From VRUE01 sp963728365 (GTDB lineage: Bacteria; Actinomycetota; Thermoleophilia; Solirubrobacterales; 70-9), in assembly GCA_963728365.1 (NCBI GenBank), contig CAVSJI010000001.1, positions 1,426,001 through 1,490,000 of the forward strand: a DNA stretch of 64,000 nt, read 5' to 3'. The number at the start of each line of letters is the position of its first letter. The first letter of the stretch is position 1. This document shows, piece after piece, positions 41,130-48,721 of the stretch. The position numbers and the translations under genes are program-made. Under the pieces are notes generated by a model. The model did no database searches, was not told the origin of the DNA, and saw only the letters and a list, made by a program, of their open reading frames with translations.

Positions 41130-41362
41130 TGGGTGGAAAGCTCGGGCTTCAGGATGTGAGTGCTTCCGTCGGCCGAGACGAGCACGACGGACAGGCCCTG
41201 ATCGGCGGCGCGCTCGATCGCGTGGCCGGCTCCGGGCTCATCAGCGTCGATGAAAGCGGCCTTCTCGGGGTAGGGCGAGCGACCCTCGATGGCGAGGTCG
41301 AGCGCTTCGTCCATCACCTTCGCAGCGGGAGATTGTGAGTTGTTGGTCACTGGCCTCGCCAT
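41126..41362 (-). CDS. hypothetical protein (78 aa)
   Basis: A 78-residue mixed alpha/beta protein. A Ser/Asn-rich start is followed by AAKVMDEALDLAIEGRSPYP, then AIERAADQGLSVVLVSADGS and THILKPELSTH. No known family was recognised. It overlaps the 103-residue gene upstream by 16 bases on the same strand, so the two form a pair. It converges on the cupin gene and shares CTAG as stop. The small, overlapping pair layout fits a toxin-antitoxin or cargo pair of the mobile element, but nothing proves that. Confidence 0.6.
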   Translation of the reverse strand: MARPVTNNSQSPAAKVMDEALDLAIEGRSPYPEKAAFIDADEPGAGHAIERAADQGLSVVLVSADGSTHILKPELSTH

Positions 41363-41658
41363 CCTTCGATCATCTCGCGGTAGCTGCTCTTGATCTCTGC
41401 GATCGCAGCCCGCATTCCGTTTCCAAGGGTACCGCGATGCAGGGGCGTTCCCGGCTGCTTGCCTGCGCTGCGGGTGTAGCGGTGCATCTCGTTGTGGCCG
41501 TGGGCGCCGTCATAGAGGCGAATCGTCTCCGTTCTGCCTTCGATCTCGTAGAGCAGCATGACCGCGTAGTCGGTGACGTTCTTGCCGTCCGTCGTGAACT
41601 CGACGCGGAGGATCGCCCAAAGGACGTAATCCAGAGGAAGTTCGTATGCCCCGCTCAT
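41347..41658 (-). CDS. hypothetical protein (103 aa), DUF7718-like
   Basis: A 103-residue protein with an antiparallel-beta start (LPLDYVLWAILRVEFTTDGK, then DYAVMLLYEIEGRTETIRLY) and a conserved DGAHGHNEMHRY segment. It ends in a helix (GNGMRAAIAEIKSSYREMIE). The DGxHGxxxxHRY pattern is like small element-borne proteins of unknown function (DUF7718 type, from memory). It overlaps the integrase end by four bases and the 78-residue gene start. This makes a three-gene unit int-103aa-78aa at the element edge. Confidence 0.6.
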   Translation of the reverse strand: MSGAYELPLDYVLWAILRVEFTTDGKNVTDYAVMLLYEIEGRTETIRLYDGAHGHNEMHRYTRSAGKQPGTPLHRGTLGNGMRAAIAEIKSSYREMIEGWRGQ

Positions 41659-42911
41659 CGACCTCGGACGCTATCCAGAGCTTCGGCGCTTCGCTCGGCC
41701 AAGAATTCGTCGAGCTGGTTGCGGGCGCGCTCCAGCTCGCCCGGCAGCATGTGGGTGTAGCGCTCCAGCGTGATTCGCGCGGCGCCGGGCTGATACTCCG
41801 GCGTCTTATGCCCCATGATCTGCGAGGCGATCTTGGGCGAGACTCCGGCGTGGTCGAGCCAGGTGGCGGCGGTGTGGCGTGCCTCATGGAGCGCGATCGG
41901 TTCAAGGTCAAGATCGCGCCATCGCCGGCGGGCGCGCGCCTGGAGAGAGTCGAGGGAGACCATCCCCGAGCGCGACTTCTTGCGCGGCGGGCAGACCTTC
42001 CCTTTCTTCGGCCGACCCTGGGCGATCCACTCTTCGCGGAGGATCGCCCGCAGCGGCGCGACGAAGGGAACGACCCGCCAGGAGCCCCCCGGCTTGCGGC
42101 CCTCCTCGTCGGCGGCCAGCTCGCCCGCGTCGGTCTCGAAGTCGATCTCCTCCCAATCGAGGATGCGAACCTCCTGACTACGAGCCGTCCCGTAGCCGGC
42201 GAGGGCAAAGGGAACCGAGTCGCGCAACGCCTCGCGTGGATCGCGCGACTTCCCTGCCTTGCGTTCCTTCGGCGTCGTCTCGTACAGAGCCACGATGAGC
42301 CGAGCGAACTCCGCGGGCGTGGCGACTCGATCGCGCGGCTTTGCCGTGCTGGCCGGCAACCTGACGTGTTGGGCGGGGTCATGGTCCGCGAGTTCTCGGT
42401 CCTGCGCGAAGCGGTAGAGGGCGCGAAGTGAGTTGACGATCCCTCGCACACGCGAACTGGAGAGGCGCCTATTGAGTTCGTCGACGAGCCCCTGCACGTC
42501 GCCCCGCTTCACTTTTCCGAGCCGACGCCGGGCCAGCTCGTCGGGGATCTGCGCCAGGGCCGACTCCAGGCTGTCGACCGAGCGGCGCCGATAGCGGCGG
42601 CCATGCTTGTTGAGCGCGACGCCATCGCGGGCCGATTTGATGAATCTGGTTCGCGCTTCGCCGAGGCGTATTCCGGCTTCGCGGGGAACCTTGCCCTTGC
42701 GCACCGCCTCAAGGAGATCGGCGCGAGCATCGCGGGCTTCGGTGGCGCCCGAGAACCGCGGGGTCTTTCGCTGGCGGCGCTCGCTGCGATCCCAAACGAT
42801 CCCGTAGTAAGACGGCGTGCAAGAGCAGGGCTTCCCATGACCCGCCCGACAATGACTCCGGTGGCGCGCGAACACGCCCTGGTAGCGCGTATTGGTGTCG
42901 AAGCCGGGCAT
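41655..42911 (-). CDS. tyrosine site-specific integrase
   Basis: A 418-residue phage-type integrase that recombines the element with its chromosomal site. The N-terminal arm-binding part is Arg-rich and has HCRAGHGKPCSC (possible zinc-binding His/Cys). The SAM-like core-binding domain covers about residues 85-180. The catalytic domain carries Arg I in GTARSQEVRILDW (about 240), HEARHTAATW (His-x-x-Arg, about 345), MGH (about 368), and the Tyr nucleophile in ERYTHM (about 390). All pentad positions are present. The gene is preceded by an excisionase gene and reads toward the left element edge. Confidence 0.92.
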   Translation of the reverse strand: MPGFDTNTRYQGVFARHRSHCRAGHGKPCSCTPSYYGIVWDRSERRQRKTPRFSGATEARDARADLLEAVRKGKVPREAGIRLGEARTRFIKSARDGVALNKHGRRYRRRSVDSLESALAQIPDELARRRLGKVKRGDVQGLVDELNRRLSSSRVRGIVNSLRALYRFAQDRELADHDPAQHVRLPASTAKPRDRVATPAEFARLIVALYETTPKERKAGKSRDPREALRDSVPFALAGYGTARSQEVRILDWEEIDFETDAGELAADEEGRKPGGSWRVVPFVAPLRAILREEWIAQGRPKKGKVCPPRKKSRSGMVSLDSLQARARRRWRDLDLEPIALHEARHTAATWLDHAGVSPKIASQIMGHKTPEYQPGAARITLERYTHMLPGELERARNQLDEFLAERSAEALDSVRGR

Positions 42912-42918
42912 CAGTCGA

Positions 42919-43107
42919 TCACCGCCGATTGGCGGGCTCGCACGCCTCGTTCTCGGACCAGCGCTGCAAGTCCCTCGGTCGATAGAGGCGAAGCTGGCCG
43001 GAGTAGACGCAGCGCATGTAGGGCTGGACGTGGCGCTGGAAGTGGCTGAGGCTCATGCCGAGCGCCTCGGCCGCCTCGCGGCGAGTCAGCAGGAAGCGCC
43101 GCTGCAT
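42919..43107 (-). CDS. excisionase-like helix-turn-helix protein
   Basis: A 62-residue DNA-binding protein. The winged-helix motif is FLLTRREAAEALGMSLSHFQ, then RHVQPYMRCV and RLYRPRDLQRW, as in Xis/HTH_17 directionality factors. GCAGGAGGACGCC precedes ATG 43107. Its place seven bases upstream of the integrase is typical for the int-xis pair that sets the direction of recombination. The next 250 bases to 43358 hold no gene; a weak hairpin (43258-43273) lies beyond the transglycosylase stop. Confidence 0.8.
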   Translation of the reverse strand: MQRRFLLTRREAAEALGMSLSHFQRHVQPYMRCVYSGQLRLYRPRDLQRWSENEACEPANRR

Positions 43108-43358
43108 GGCGTCCTCCTGCTCGTGGTTGGCTGATCTGAACTCTGCTCACCTCTCGTCTCCTCTTCTCGAGGACGCTGGCCCGGTTTCTCTCCGCCACTC
43201 CTCCGCGCCGGGATGGGCGCGGACAAGTGAGGAGCTGACAGTGAGAAAAGTGCGCGCGGCCCACGATTGGGCCCCCAGCGCCAGGCGCGGAAAATGGGCG
43301 GGGAGGAACCGGGCCTGCCGCCGAGGGCCAGCGAGGTTTCCCTGAAGCCCGCCATCGC

Positions 43359-44375
43359 TCACAGCCCCGGGGGGTGCCGCATCTGGAATCCGGCCAGGTA
43401 GGAGGCGGAGAACTTGTCTTCGCCGATCCAACCCGGACCCTTGCCGGGGGCGACGATCCCCGAGGTGCCCCAGTAGCGCTCGCCCGGCGGCGTCACTCCC
43501 GCCGAGAATCGGATGAAGGTGTGGGCGTCTTCTCCGTAGGGCTTGACGAAGATCGTCACCCACTGCCCCGGTCCCGGTTCGCCCCAGCGGACTAGCCCCG
43601 TCGTGTCCATCGTCGGGTTGCCGAAGTCGCCGACCTGGAGCAGGTGGCTGACGGCGCTCGAACAATCGAAGGGCCCGTTGGGAGGAGTCGGCGAGGAGCC
43701 GTGCGAGCCGCCCCACACGTACTCCGAGGTCGGGCGGAGGGCGCTGAGGCGGGCCGCCTCGGCGACCATCTGCGCGACGGTCTCGTTGGGCGCGCTCGCT
43801 GCCGCGGCGCAGCCGCCGCCGCTGGCCTCAACCGTGCCGTCGCCGGCGAAGCGGTGCGCGTCGGCCAAGACCTCGGCGACGTACCACTCGGCGTGGTTGT
43901 AGCTGAAGATCGCGCCGTGCCAGTCCTGCGGAGCGCCGGAGGCGCGGAGCAGACGGGCGGCGGCGAAGATCGCGTCCCAGGGGTTGTAGGGGTCCTTGAT
44001 GCCGTCGCCGTTGCCGTCTACGCCGAAGGCTTCCCAGCTCGAAGGGAGGAACTGCATCCAGCCTTCGGCTGCCGCCGAGGAGACGCCGAGGTTGGTGCCG
44101 AAGCCGGTCTCGACCCAGTTGATCCCGGCGAGGATCGACGGCCCTTCCTCCCCCAGCCCATACTTCGCCGCCGCCTGCTCGTAGATCGGGACCAGGCGCT
44201 TCGGCACCTTCGAGCTGAGCGCGCCGACGGATTCGCCGCCGCCGTCGCAGCTCGGCGAGGCGCCGAACATCACCGTGACCGCGAGCAGGACGCCGATCAG
44301 CGCGGCGAGCAACCCGAGCGGCAGGCCGAGCAGCAGCTTCGGCGCGCGCGGTGCTGGGAGTGAGCCGGCCTCCAC
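43359..44375 (-). CDS. VirB1-type lytic transglycosylase with NlpC/P60-like domain
   Basis: A 338-residue exported cell-wall hydrolase. An N-terminal membrane helix (LLGLPLGLLAALIGVLLAVT) is followed by an SLT domain (about residues 65-185; YGLGEEGPSILAGINWVETG with the catalytic Glu, EGWMQFLPSSWEAFGVDGNG). A C-terminal NlpC/P60-like domain has PFDCSSAVSHLLQVGDF (Cys nucleophile) and DAHTFIRFS (His). It opens peptidoglycan for the conjugation channel. GTG 44375 with GAGG upstream was chosen. It lies seven bases after the lipoprotein gene, in one operon. Confidence 0.85.
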   Translation of the reverse strand: MEAGSLPAPRAPKLLLGLPLGLLAALIGVLLAVTVMFGASPSCDGGGESVGALSSKVPKRLVPIYEQAAAKYGLGEEGPSILAGINWVETGFGTNLGVSSAAAEGWMQFLPSSWEAFGVDGNGDGIKDPYNPWDAIFAAARLLRASGAPQDWHGAIFSYNHAEWYVAEVLADAHRFAGDGTVEASGGGCAAAASAPNETVAQMVAEAARLSALRPTSEYVWGGSHGSSPTPPNGPFDCSSAVSHLLQVGDFGNPTMDTTGLVRWGEPGPGQWVTIFVKPYGEDAHTFIRFSAGVTPPGERYWGTSGIVAPGKGPGWIGEDKFSASYLAGFQMRHPPGL

Positions 44376-44382
44376 GGCACCC

Positions 44383-44865
44383 TCAGCTCGGCGGCGAGAT
44401 GGCGACGACCCGCCAGCGCGAGTCCTGTCTGCGGACGAGGAAGCCGACCGTGAACGGCGGCGAGCGACCGTCGCCGATCGTGACGACGGCGGCCAGCGCG
44501 TCATCGCGCGGGCGCAGGGTCACAGCGAGGGCGCGAGGGTGAAGACCGCGCCGGGTGGGCGGCACCCTCGACGCCGCCGCTGCGAGGTCGCGGCGCAGGG
44601 CGGCGGTGGCGCCCGGCAGCCGAGGCGGCCGGCTTCGGTAGATGCTGCGGGTGTAGGCGTCAGCGAAGCGGCGGGCGAGGTGGGCGGCGGGGGCGAGCTG
44701 CCCGGCAGCGATCAACCCGCCGCGCGTGCCGCTCAGAAGTGAGGAGCGGGCCTGGGTGTTGGTGTCACCCGAGGAGCAGCCGACGAGGGCGAGCGCGAGG
44801 AGCGCCAGCCCGAGCGACGCCCCGGCGCGGCGACGGCACGGCGAGATGTGAGGGGCGGAGTGCAT
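44383..44865 (-). CDS. conjugation-associated lipoprotein
   Basis: A 160-residue protein with lipobox ALVGC (Cys about 29) after the signal helix LGLALLALALVGC. A domain of about 120 residues follows: HLARRFADAYTRSIYRSRPP, then FTVGFLVRRQDSRWRVVAIS, an NTF2/VirB8-like pattern common in actinobacterial conjugation clusters. ATG 44865 has AGGGA upstream. It sits 10 bases after copy A of the element-wide motif, so its mRNA may be nearly leaderless. The next gene is the lytic transglycosylase. Confidence 0.7.
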   Translation of the reverse strand: MHSAPHISPCRRRAGASLGLALLALALVGCSSGDTNTQARSSLLSGTRGGLIAAGQLAPAAHLARRFADAYTRSIYRSRPPRLPGATAALRRDLAAAASRVPPTRRGLHPRALAVTLRPRDDALAAVVTIGDGRSPPFTVGFLVRRQDSRWRVVAISPPS

Positions 44866-44875
44866 CCGTCCCTGC

Positions 44876-44902
44876 TGTCCAGCGATAGGGGGGTTTGCAT
44901 CG
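44876..44902 (-). promoter_or_regulatory. element-wide bipartite motif, copy A
   Basis: CGATGCAA (44902-44895), 11 bases, then GCTGGACA (44883-44876) on the minus strand, 10 bases before the lipoprotein ATG. Together with copy B it forms a perfect palindrome centred at 44909.5 between divergent operons. It is a likely promoter or activator site. Confidence 0.6.
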
Positions 44903-44916
44903 TTTTCGAGCCGGGC

Positions 44917-44943
44917 CGATGCAAAAGGCTTTCTCGCTGGACA
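44917..44943 (+). promoter_or_regulatory. element-wide bipartite motif, copy B
   Basis: CGATGCAA (44917-44924), 11 bases, then GCTGGACA (44936-44943), about 90 bases before the sigma-factor gene at 45034. It is the mirror image of copy A. If the sigma factor recognises this motif, it controls itself. Confidence 0.6.
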
Positions 44944-45033
44944 TACCGGGTAGCAGCCAGAACGCAATACCTACACTTGAGATGAGCGCTTTGGCTGCAT
45001 CGTCGTAAACATCGAAGTTCCGAAAGTGCCCTG

Positions 45034-46230
45034 ATGTACGGACGCAAAGCCAACAGTGAGTTGAAGCAGTCCGAGCTGGAGGAGGCCCAGCGGGGCTTCA
45101 TCCAGTTCCTTCGACGCAAGCGTTTTTCACCTCAGTTCATCGCCAGCCACGGCGACGACCTGTTTGCCACCGCGGCGCTCGAATACAGCCGCAAGGTCGC
45201 CGAGGGCGAGGAGATAGACAGCCCGGCGGGCTGGCTCATCACCTGCGCCTGGCGGCGGACCAAGAGCCTGCTTGAAGCAGAGGGCCGCTCGCCGCAGATC
45301 GTCTCGACCGACAAGGCCGAGGCGATCGAGGACGAGCTGGGCCGGACCCCGGAGGACGTGACCCTCGACGAGGATCGGCTGCGAAAGGTGCAGGAGGCGG
45401 TCGACCAGCTCTCGGTCGAGGAGCAACGGCTGCTTGAGCTCGCCTACTTCGAGGGCATGGCCGTCCGCGAAGCCGCCCGCGAGCTTCACTGGCACCCATC
45501 GAAGGCGCAGCGCTGCCACGAGGCGGCGCGCGAGCACCTTCACCAGCTGCTCGGCGTCGACAGCCTCGACGAGCTGGAGATCATCATCGGCCTCGCCGCC
45601 TACATCTCACTGGCAGAAAAGGGGAGTGCACCGCACCTCCCGGCCGGCGCCGAAGCGATCGCCGATGCAATCGGCCGGGGGATCGGTCACGGCTGGGCGC
45701 GGGCGCAGGATCTCGCTCGCCGCCTCCCCTTCGGCGGCGGCGCCGAGCCATCGGCGACCGCCGCGCTCAGCGGCAGCGCCGGGCGCGCGGCGGGCGTCTG
45801 CGCCACGGCCGCGCTCGCCTGCCTGGCGAGCGGAGTGGTCGGCCCCGGCGTCGGTGGGGTGATCGGCGGCGGAGGCGGTGCGAGCGCGCCCGCGCCGAAG
45901 CAGCGCAACGTCGCCGACACGCCGCGCGTCGCCCCCCTAACCCCGAGGACCAACCCCGCGCCTTCATCCTCTCCTGAAGCGAAGCCAACCCCGGCCAACG
46001 GCAACAAGCAACGCAGCGGTGGCAGCGCCACCGCGAGCGCGGAACACAAGCGGCACGCGACCGAAGCCGTCGCGTCGCAGTCGCTGGAGTCGGCGGCGGG
46101 AGGCTCGGAAACGAGCAGCGCGCCGGTCGAATCGGCGCCGGTCGCCGAATCGAGTGCTCCACCTTCATCGAGCGCGAGCAGCTCCAGCTCGACCCCCACT
46201 CAAGTCGCAAACCAGCAGTTCGGACCCTGA
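45034..46230 (+). CDS. membrane-tethered sigma-70 family (ECF-like) sigma factor
   Basis: A 398-residue protein. The first roughly 180 residues are an ECF-type sigma factor: a region-2-like segment (DLFATAALEYSRKV, SPAGWLITCAWRRTKSLLE) and region 4 VEEQRLLELAYFEGMAVREA, then ARELHWHPSKAQRCHEAARE. A hydrophobic helix near residue 250 (AGVCATAALACLASGVVGPG) follows, then an extracellular Pro/Ser/Ala-rich tail of about 130 residues. The C-terminal extension may hold or release the sigma factor in answer to a surface signal. It lies behind copy B of the repeated motif and leads the operon; it is the best candidate to read that motif. Confidence 0.8.
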   Translation: MYGRKANSELKQSELEEAQRGFIQFLRRKRFSPQFIASHGDDLFATAALEYSRKVAEGEEIDSPAGWLITCAWRRTKSLLEAEGRSPQIVSTDKAEAIEDELGRTPEDVTLDEDRLRKVQEAVDQLSVEEQRLLELAYFEGMAVREAARELHWHPSKAQRCHEAAREHLHQLLGVDSLDELEIIIGLAAYISLAEKGSAPHLPAGAEAIADAIGRGIGHGWARAQDLARRLPFGGGAEPSATAALSGSAGRAAGVCATAALACLASGVVGPGVGGVIGGGGGASAPAPKQRNVADTPRVAPLTPRTNPAPSSSPEAKPTPANGNKQRSGGSATASAEHKRHATEAVASQSLESAAGGSETSSAPVESAPVAESSAPPSSSASSSSSTPTQVANQQFGP

Positions 46231-46240
46231 GAGGCGAGTG

Positions 46241-47818
46241 ATGAGAGACGCGATCCGACAACTGACCAACATGTCCCGGTGGCTGCCCGTCGCGCTGATG
46301 GCGGCGCTCTTTCTCCTCCCGTCGACGGTCCAGGCCGGCAGCTACATCGTCGCCCAGTGCTCGCCGGGGGTCTACACCGGCGCCGACGACGCGGGCTTCA
46401 CCGCCTCGACCACCCACTACACCCCGCGCGCCGACTGCTCGCCATCGGCGCCGGGGCTCCAGATCACCCACACCCTCGCCGGTGGCGAAACCGGCACCGT
46501 GCAGGGTGGCTTCGGCGCCTGGGTGTGGACGGCGCCCGTGGGCACCTACATCACCGGGGGATCGACGTTCAGCCGCCTGGCGACCGAATCCGGCCAGCAC
46601 GGCTACCTCGCGGTCTCCCCCGACAGCGGCGGGGGGCTCTCCTACGAGAACCAGAACGACGACCAGGGGCACGAGTCGGGCATCCCGGCCGGCAACTGGC
46701 GCTTCTTGGTCGCCCGCCTGGAATGCACGCAGCCCAACGAAGGAAACCGCTGCGTCGGCGCCGCTAAAGGAGCGCACACCTATGTAAAGCAGGTCCGCAT
46801 CCAGCTCACCGACGTCGTTTCCCCGACCATCTCGATCGGCGGCTCGATGTTCTCGGGCGCCGAACTGCGCGGGCCGCAGACGATCTCGGTCTCAGCCGCA
46901 GACCAGGGCGCCGGGTTGCAGTCGGTCCAAGTGGTCGTCAACGGGCAGGGGGCGACGGGCGACGATCTCTCGGGGTCCTGCAACCCCCTGCCGGGGAACA
47001 TGACCTCACGGCTCTCGCCCTGCCCGCCGAGCTTCGGCAAGACCTACACGCTCGACACGGCGAAGGCGCCGTTTCGAGAGGGCGCCAACTCGATCTCGGT
47101 CTGCGCCTACGACTACGCGCAGACGGGGACGCCCAACGCCGCCTGCGAATCGAAGGAAGTCCTCGTCAACAACCTCTGCCCCGGCTCTCCCGTCGGCGGC
47201 GGCAACACGATCACCGCCGGCTTCGCGGGCAACCACAAGGGTGAGCGGACCCTCGCTTTCCGCCACCGCGCCCTGATCCGTGGGCGCCTGCGTGACCCGG
47301 CGGGCAACCCCGTCGCCAACGCGCAGGTCTGTCTTCAGGGCCACACCGATCTGCCCGGCCGCCCCTTTCACCTGATCGGCACCGCGACGACGAACGAAGC
47401 TGGCGGCTGGACGTTCAAGCTGCGCCGGGGCCCATCGCGGTCCTTGCGGGTCGCCTACCGCTTCGGGGCGTTCCAGACCTCCACCGACCTGACCCTCCAC
47501 ATGCGGACGCGAGTGACGCTCCACCTGAGCCGTCACCGAACCCGCGTTCACAAAAGGATCTACTTCTCCGGGGAGATCGCCGGGCCGAGCTGCGCGCTGC
47601 GCGTCGTCGTCATGCGCGGCACGGTGCCGGGCTCAAAGCGGCGGTTCCTAGTCCGACGCGCGAAGACGGACGCGCTCTGCCACTACCGCGCCGCCTACGC
47701 TTTCTCTCCGGTGCCGAGGACTACGAGATTCGTTTTCAACGCCGTCGTGCCCGAACAGAACGGGTATCCCTACGTGCGGGGTCACTCCGTACCTCGCTAC
47801 ATCCGAGTGAGGCGGTAA
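46241..47818 (+). CDS. large secreted protein with Ig-like and carboxypeptidase-regulatory-like domains
   Basis: A 525-residue exported protein with signal helix LPVALMAALFLLPSTVQAGS. A jelly-roll-like N-terminal part follows (YIVAQCSPGVYTGADDAGFT, to about residue 190). An Ig-like segment covers about 195-330 (ISIGGSMFSGAELRGPQTIS). A CarboxypepD_reg-like repeat follows (ALIRGRLRDPAGNPVANAQV, about 345-420). The final part is Arg-rich (RTRVTLHLSRHRTRVHKRIY). It has no enzyme motif and probably coats the surface or helps cell contact in mating. The start ATG 46241 lies 10 bases after the sigma-factor stop. Confidence 0.7.
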   Translation: MRDAIRQLTNMSRWLPVALMAALFLLPSTVQAGSYIVAQCSPGVYTGADDAGFTASTTHYTPRADCSPSAPGLQITHTLAGGETGTVQGGFGAWVWTAPVGTYITGGSTFSRLATESGQHGYLAVSPDSGGGLSYENQNDDQGHESGIPAGNWRFLVARLECTQPNEGNRCVGAAKGAHTYVKQVRIQLTDVVSPTISIGGSMFSGAELRGPQTISVSAADQGAGLQSVQVVVNGQGATGDDLSGSCNPLPGNMTSRLSPCPPSFGKTYTLDTAKAPFREGANSISVCAYDYAQTGTPNAACESKEVLVNNLCPGSPVGGGNTITAGFAGNHKGERTLAFRHRALIRGRLRDPAGNPVANAQVCLQGHTDLPGRPFHLIGTATTNEAGGWTFKLRRGPSRSLRVAYRFGAFQTSTDLTLHMRTRVTLHLSRHRTRVHKRIYFSGEIAGPSCALRVVVMRGTVPGSKRRFLVRRAKTDALCHYRAAYAFSPVPRTTRFVFNAVVPEQNGYPYVRGHSVPRYIRVRR

Positions 47819-47854
47819 TCCACACATGCTCGGATCAACCAAGGAGGACACGCC

Positions 47855-48256
47855 ATGAAGATCAAGCTCAGCCGCCGCTCGGCCGTCATGGTCGTGGCCG
47901 CAATCGTGATGCTCGCGCTGGGTGGAAGTGCGCTCGCGCGGTCGGGTCCGACCGCAACCAGCTCAGCTCACCACGGCAAGATCAAGTACCGCTTCGGCAA
48001 GATCGTCGACACCGACACCACCCCCAACGACGGTCAGTTCAACTATGCCAACGGCAAGGCCCGTTGCAAGCACAACGAGCGGCTGATCTCCGGCGGCCTG
48101 CGATGGAACCACGGCAGCATCACGGCGATCGTCGGCCACTTTCAGTTGGTCGCTTCCGGCCCGATCAAGCGGGAATGGTCAGTGACCGCCAGCTCTGACA
48201 TGGGCGGCGCCGCACGCGCTGATTTCGTCGTCGTCGCCACCTGCGAAACCCGGTAG
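47855..48256 (+). CDS. small secreted hypothetical protein
   Basis: A 133-residue exported protein with a signal peptide (AVMVVAAIVMLALGGSALAR) and a mature domain of about 100 residues with two cysteines. Its segments are FGKIVDTDTTPNDGQFNYAN, KCKHNERLISGGLRW-like and MGGAARADFVVVATCETR. AAGGAGGA precedes ATG 47855. No family was recognised; a beta-sandwich is likely. It is the last gene before motif copy C and may be transcribed from copy B with the sigma factor. Confidence 0.65.
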   Translation: MKIKLSRRSAVMVVAAIVMLALGGSALARSGPTATSSAHHGKIKYRFGKIVDTDTTPNDGQFNYANGKARCKHNERLISGGLRWNHGSITAIVGHFQLVASGPIKREWSVTASSDMGGAARADFVVVATCETR

Positions 48257-48346
48257 CGATCTAGACCTCGGGGTGTCGTAGGCGTCCCGTTCGGGGCGCG
48301 GGCGAGCCCCTGCCGATCCTCGGTCCCGGCCAATTTCGGTCGAGGC

Positions 48347-48373
48347 CGATGCAAGTGAGGGCCGCGTTGGACA
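48347..48373 (+). promoter_or_regulatory. element-wide bipartite motif, copy C
   Basis: CGATGCAA (48347-48354), 11 bases, then GTTGGACA (48366-48373), in front of the type IV secretion operon. It is followed by a perfect 7-bp hairpin (48377-48394, GAAGTGC/GCACTTC, loop AGAG) just upstream of the AAAGGAG ribosome site of the first gene. Confidence 0.6.
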
Positions 48374-48376
48374 GCG

Positions 48377-48394
48377 GAAGTGCAGAGGCACTTC
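48377..48394 (+). promoter_or_regulatory. leader hairpin before the T4SS operon
   Basis: A 7-bp perfect stem (48377-48383 with 48388-48394) with loop AGAG ends six bases before the AAAGGAG ribosome site of the VirB2-like gene. It may protect the 5' end of the mRNA or modulate translation initiation. Confidence 0.4.
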
Positions 48395-48412
48395 TAGCCA
48401 AAGGAGTCCACC

Positions 48413-48721
48413 GTGGCCCTCGCACTTTTCGTCAAGCTCCAGCTCGCCGCCGTCAGCATCAAACCGAACCCGAGCGGAGGGCCGGGGACGCCGGCTCTGG
48501 AAAAGCTCGTCAACTGGCTCGCCGCCGTGGTCCTGCTCGGCTGCGCCGCCGGCCTCTTGATCGGCGCCGCACAGTGGGCGCTCGGCAGCAAGTCCAACAA
48601 CTTCAGCCACGCCTCTGACGGTAAGCAGAAGGTCCTCTACTCGCTGATCGCGGCCTTCGTCGTCGGCGCCGGGGCGGCCCTCATCAACTTCTTCTACACC
48701 TCGGGCTCGGCGGTCAAGTGA
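48413..48721 (+). CDS. VirB2/TrbC-like small membrane protein, probable conjugation pilin
   Basis: A 102-residue protein with a Pro/Gly-rich N-terminus (PNPSGGPGTPALEKLVNW) and two transmembrane helices (LAAVVLLGCAAGLLIGAAQW and LYSLIAAFVVGAGAALINFF). A short Lys-containing loop separates them. This two-helix hairpin is the layout of VirB2/TrbC and of the small first proteins of actinobacterial conjugation operons. GTG 48413 has AAAGGAG six bases upstream. It is the first gene of the type IV secretion operon and its stop overlaps the next ATG. Confidence 0.7.
   Translation: MALALFVKLQLAAVSIKPNPSGGPGTPALEKLVNWLAAVVLLGCAAGLLIGAAQWALGSKSNNFSHASDGKQKVLYSLIAAFVVGAGAALINFFYTSGSAVK

Noticed and set aside
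43135..43220. Sequence resembling a decayed class II tRNA (GGAGGAGTGGCGGAG...GTTCAGATC) upstream of the excisionase gene
   Set aside because: Acceptor and T stems do not pair, so it cannot be supported as a tRNA or att remnant.
45666..45680. GATGCAA inside the sigma-factor coding region
   Set aside because: There is no GNTGGACA 11 bases downstream, and the bases encode the conserved-looking IADAIGR stretch; treated as chance.
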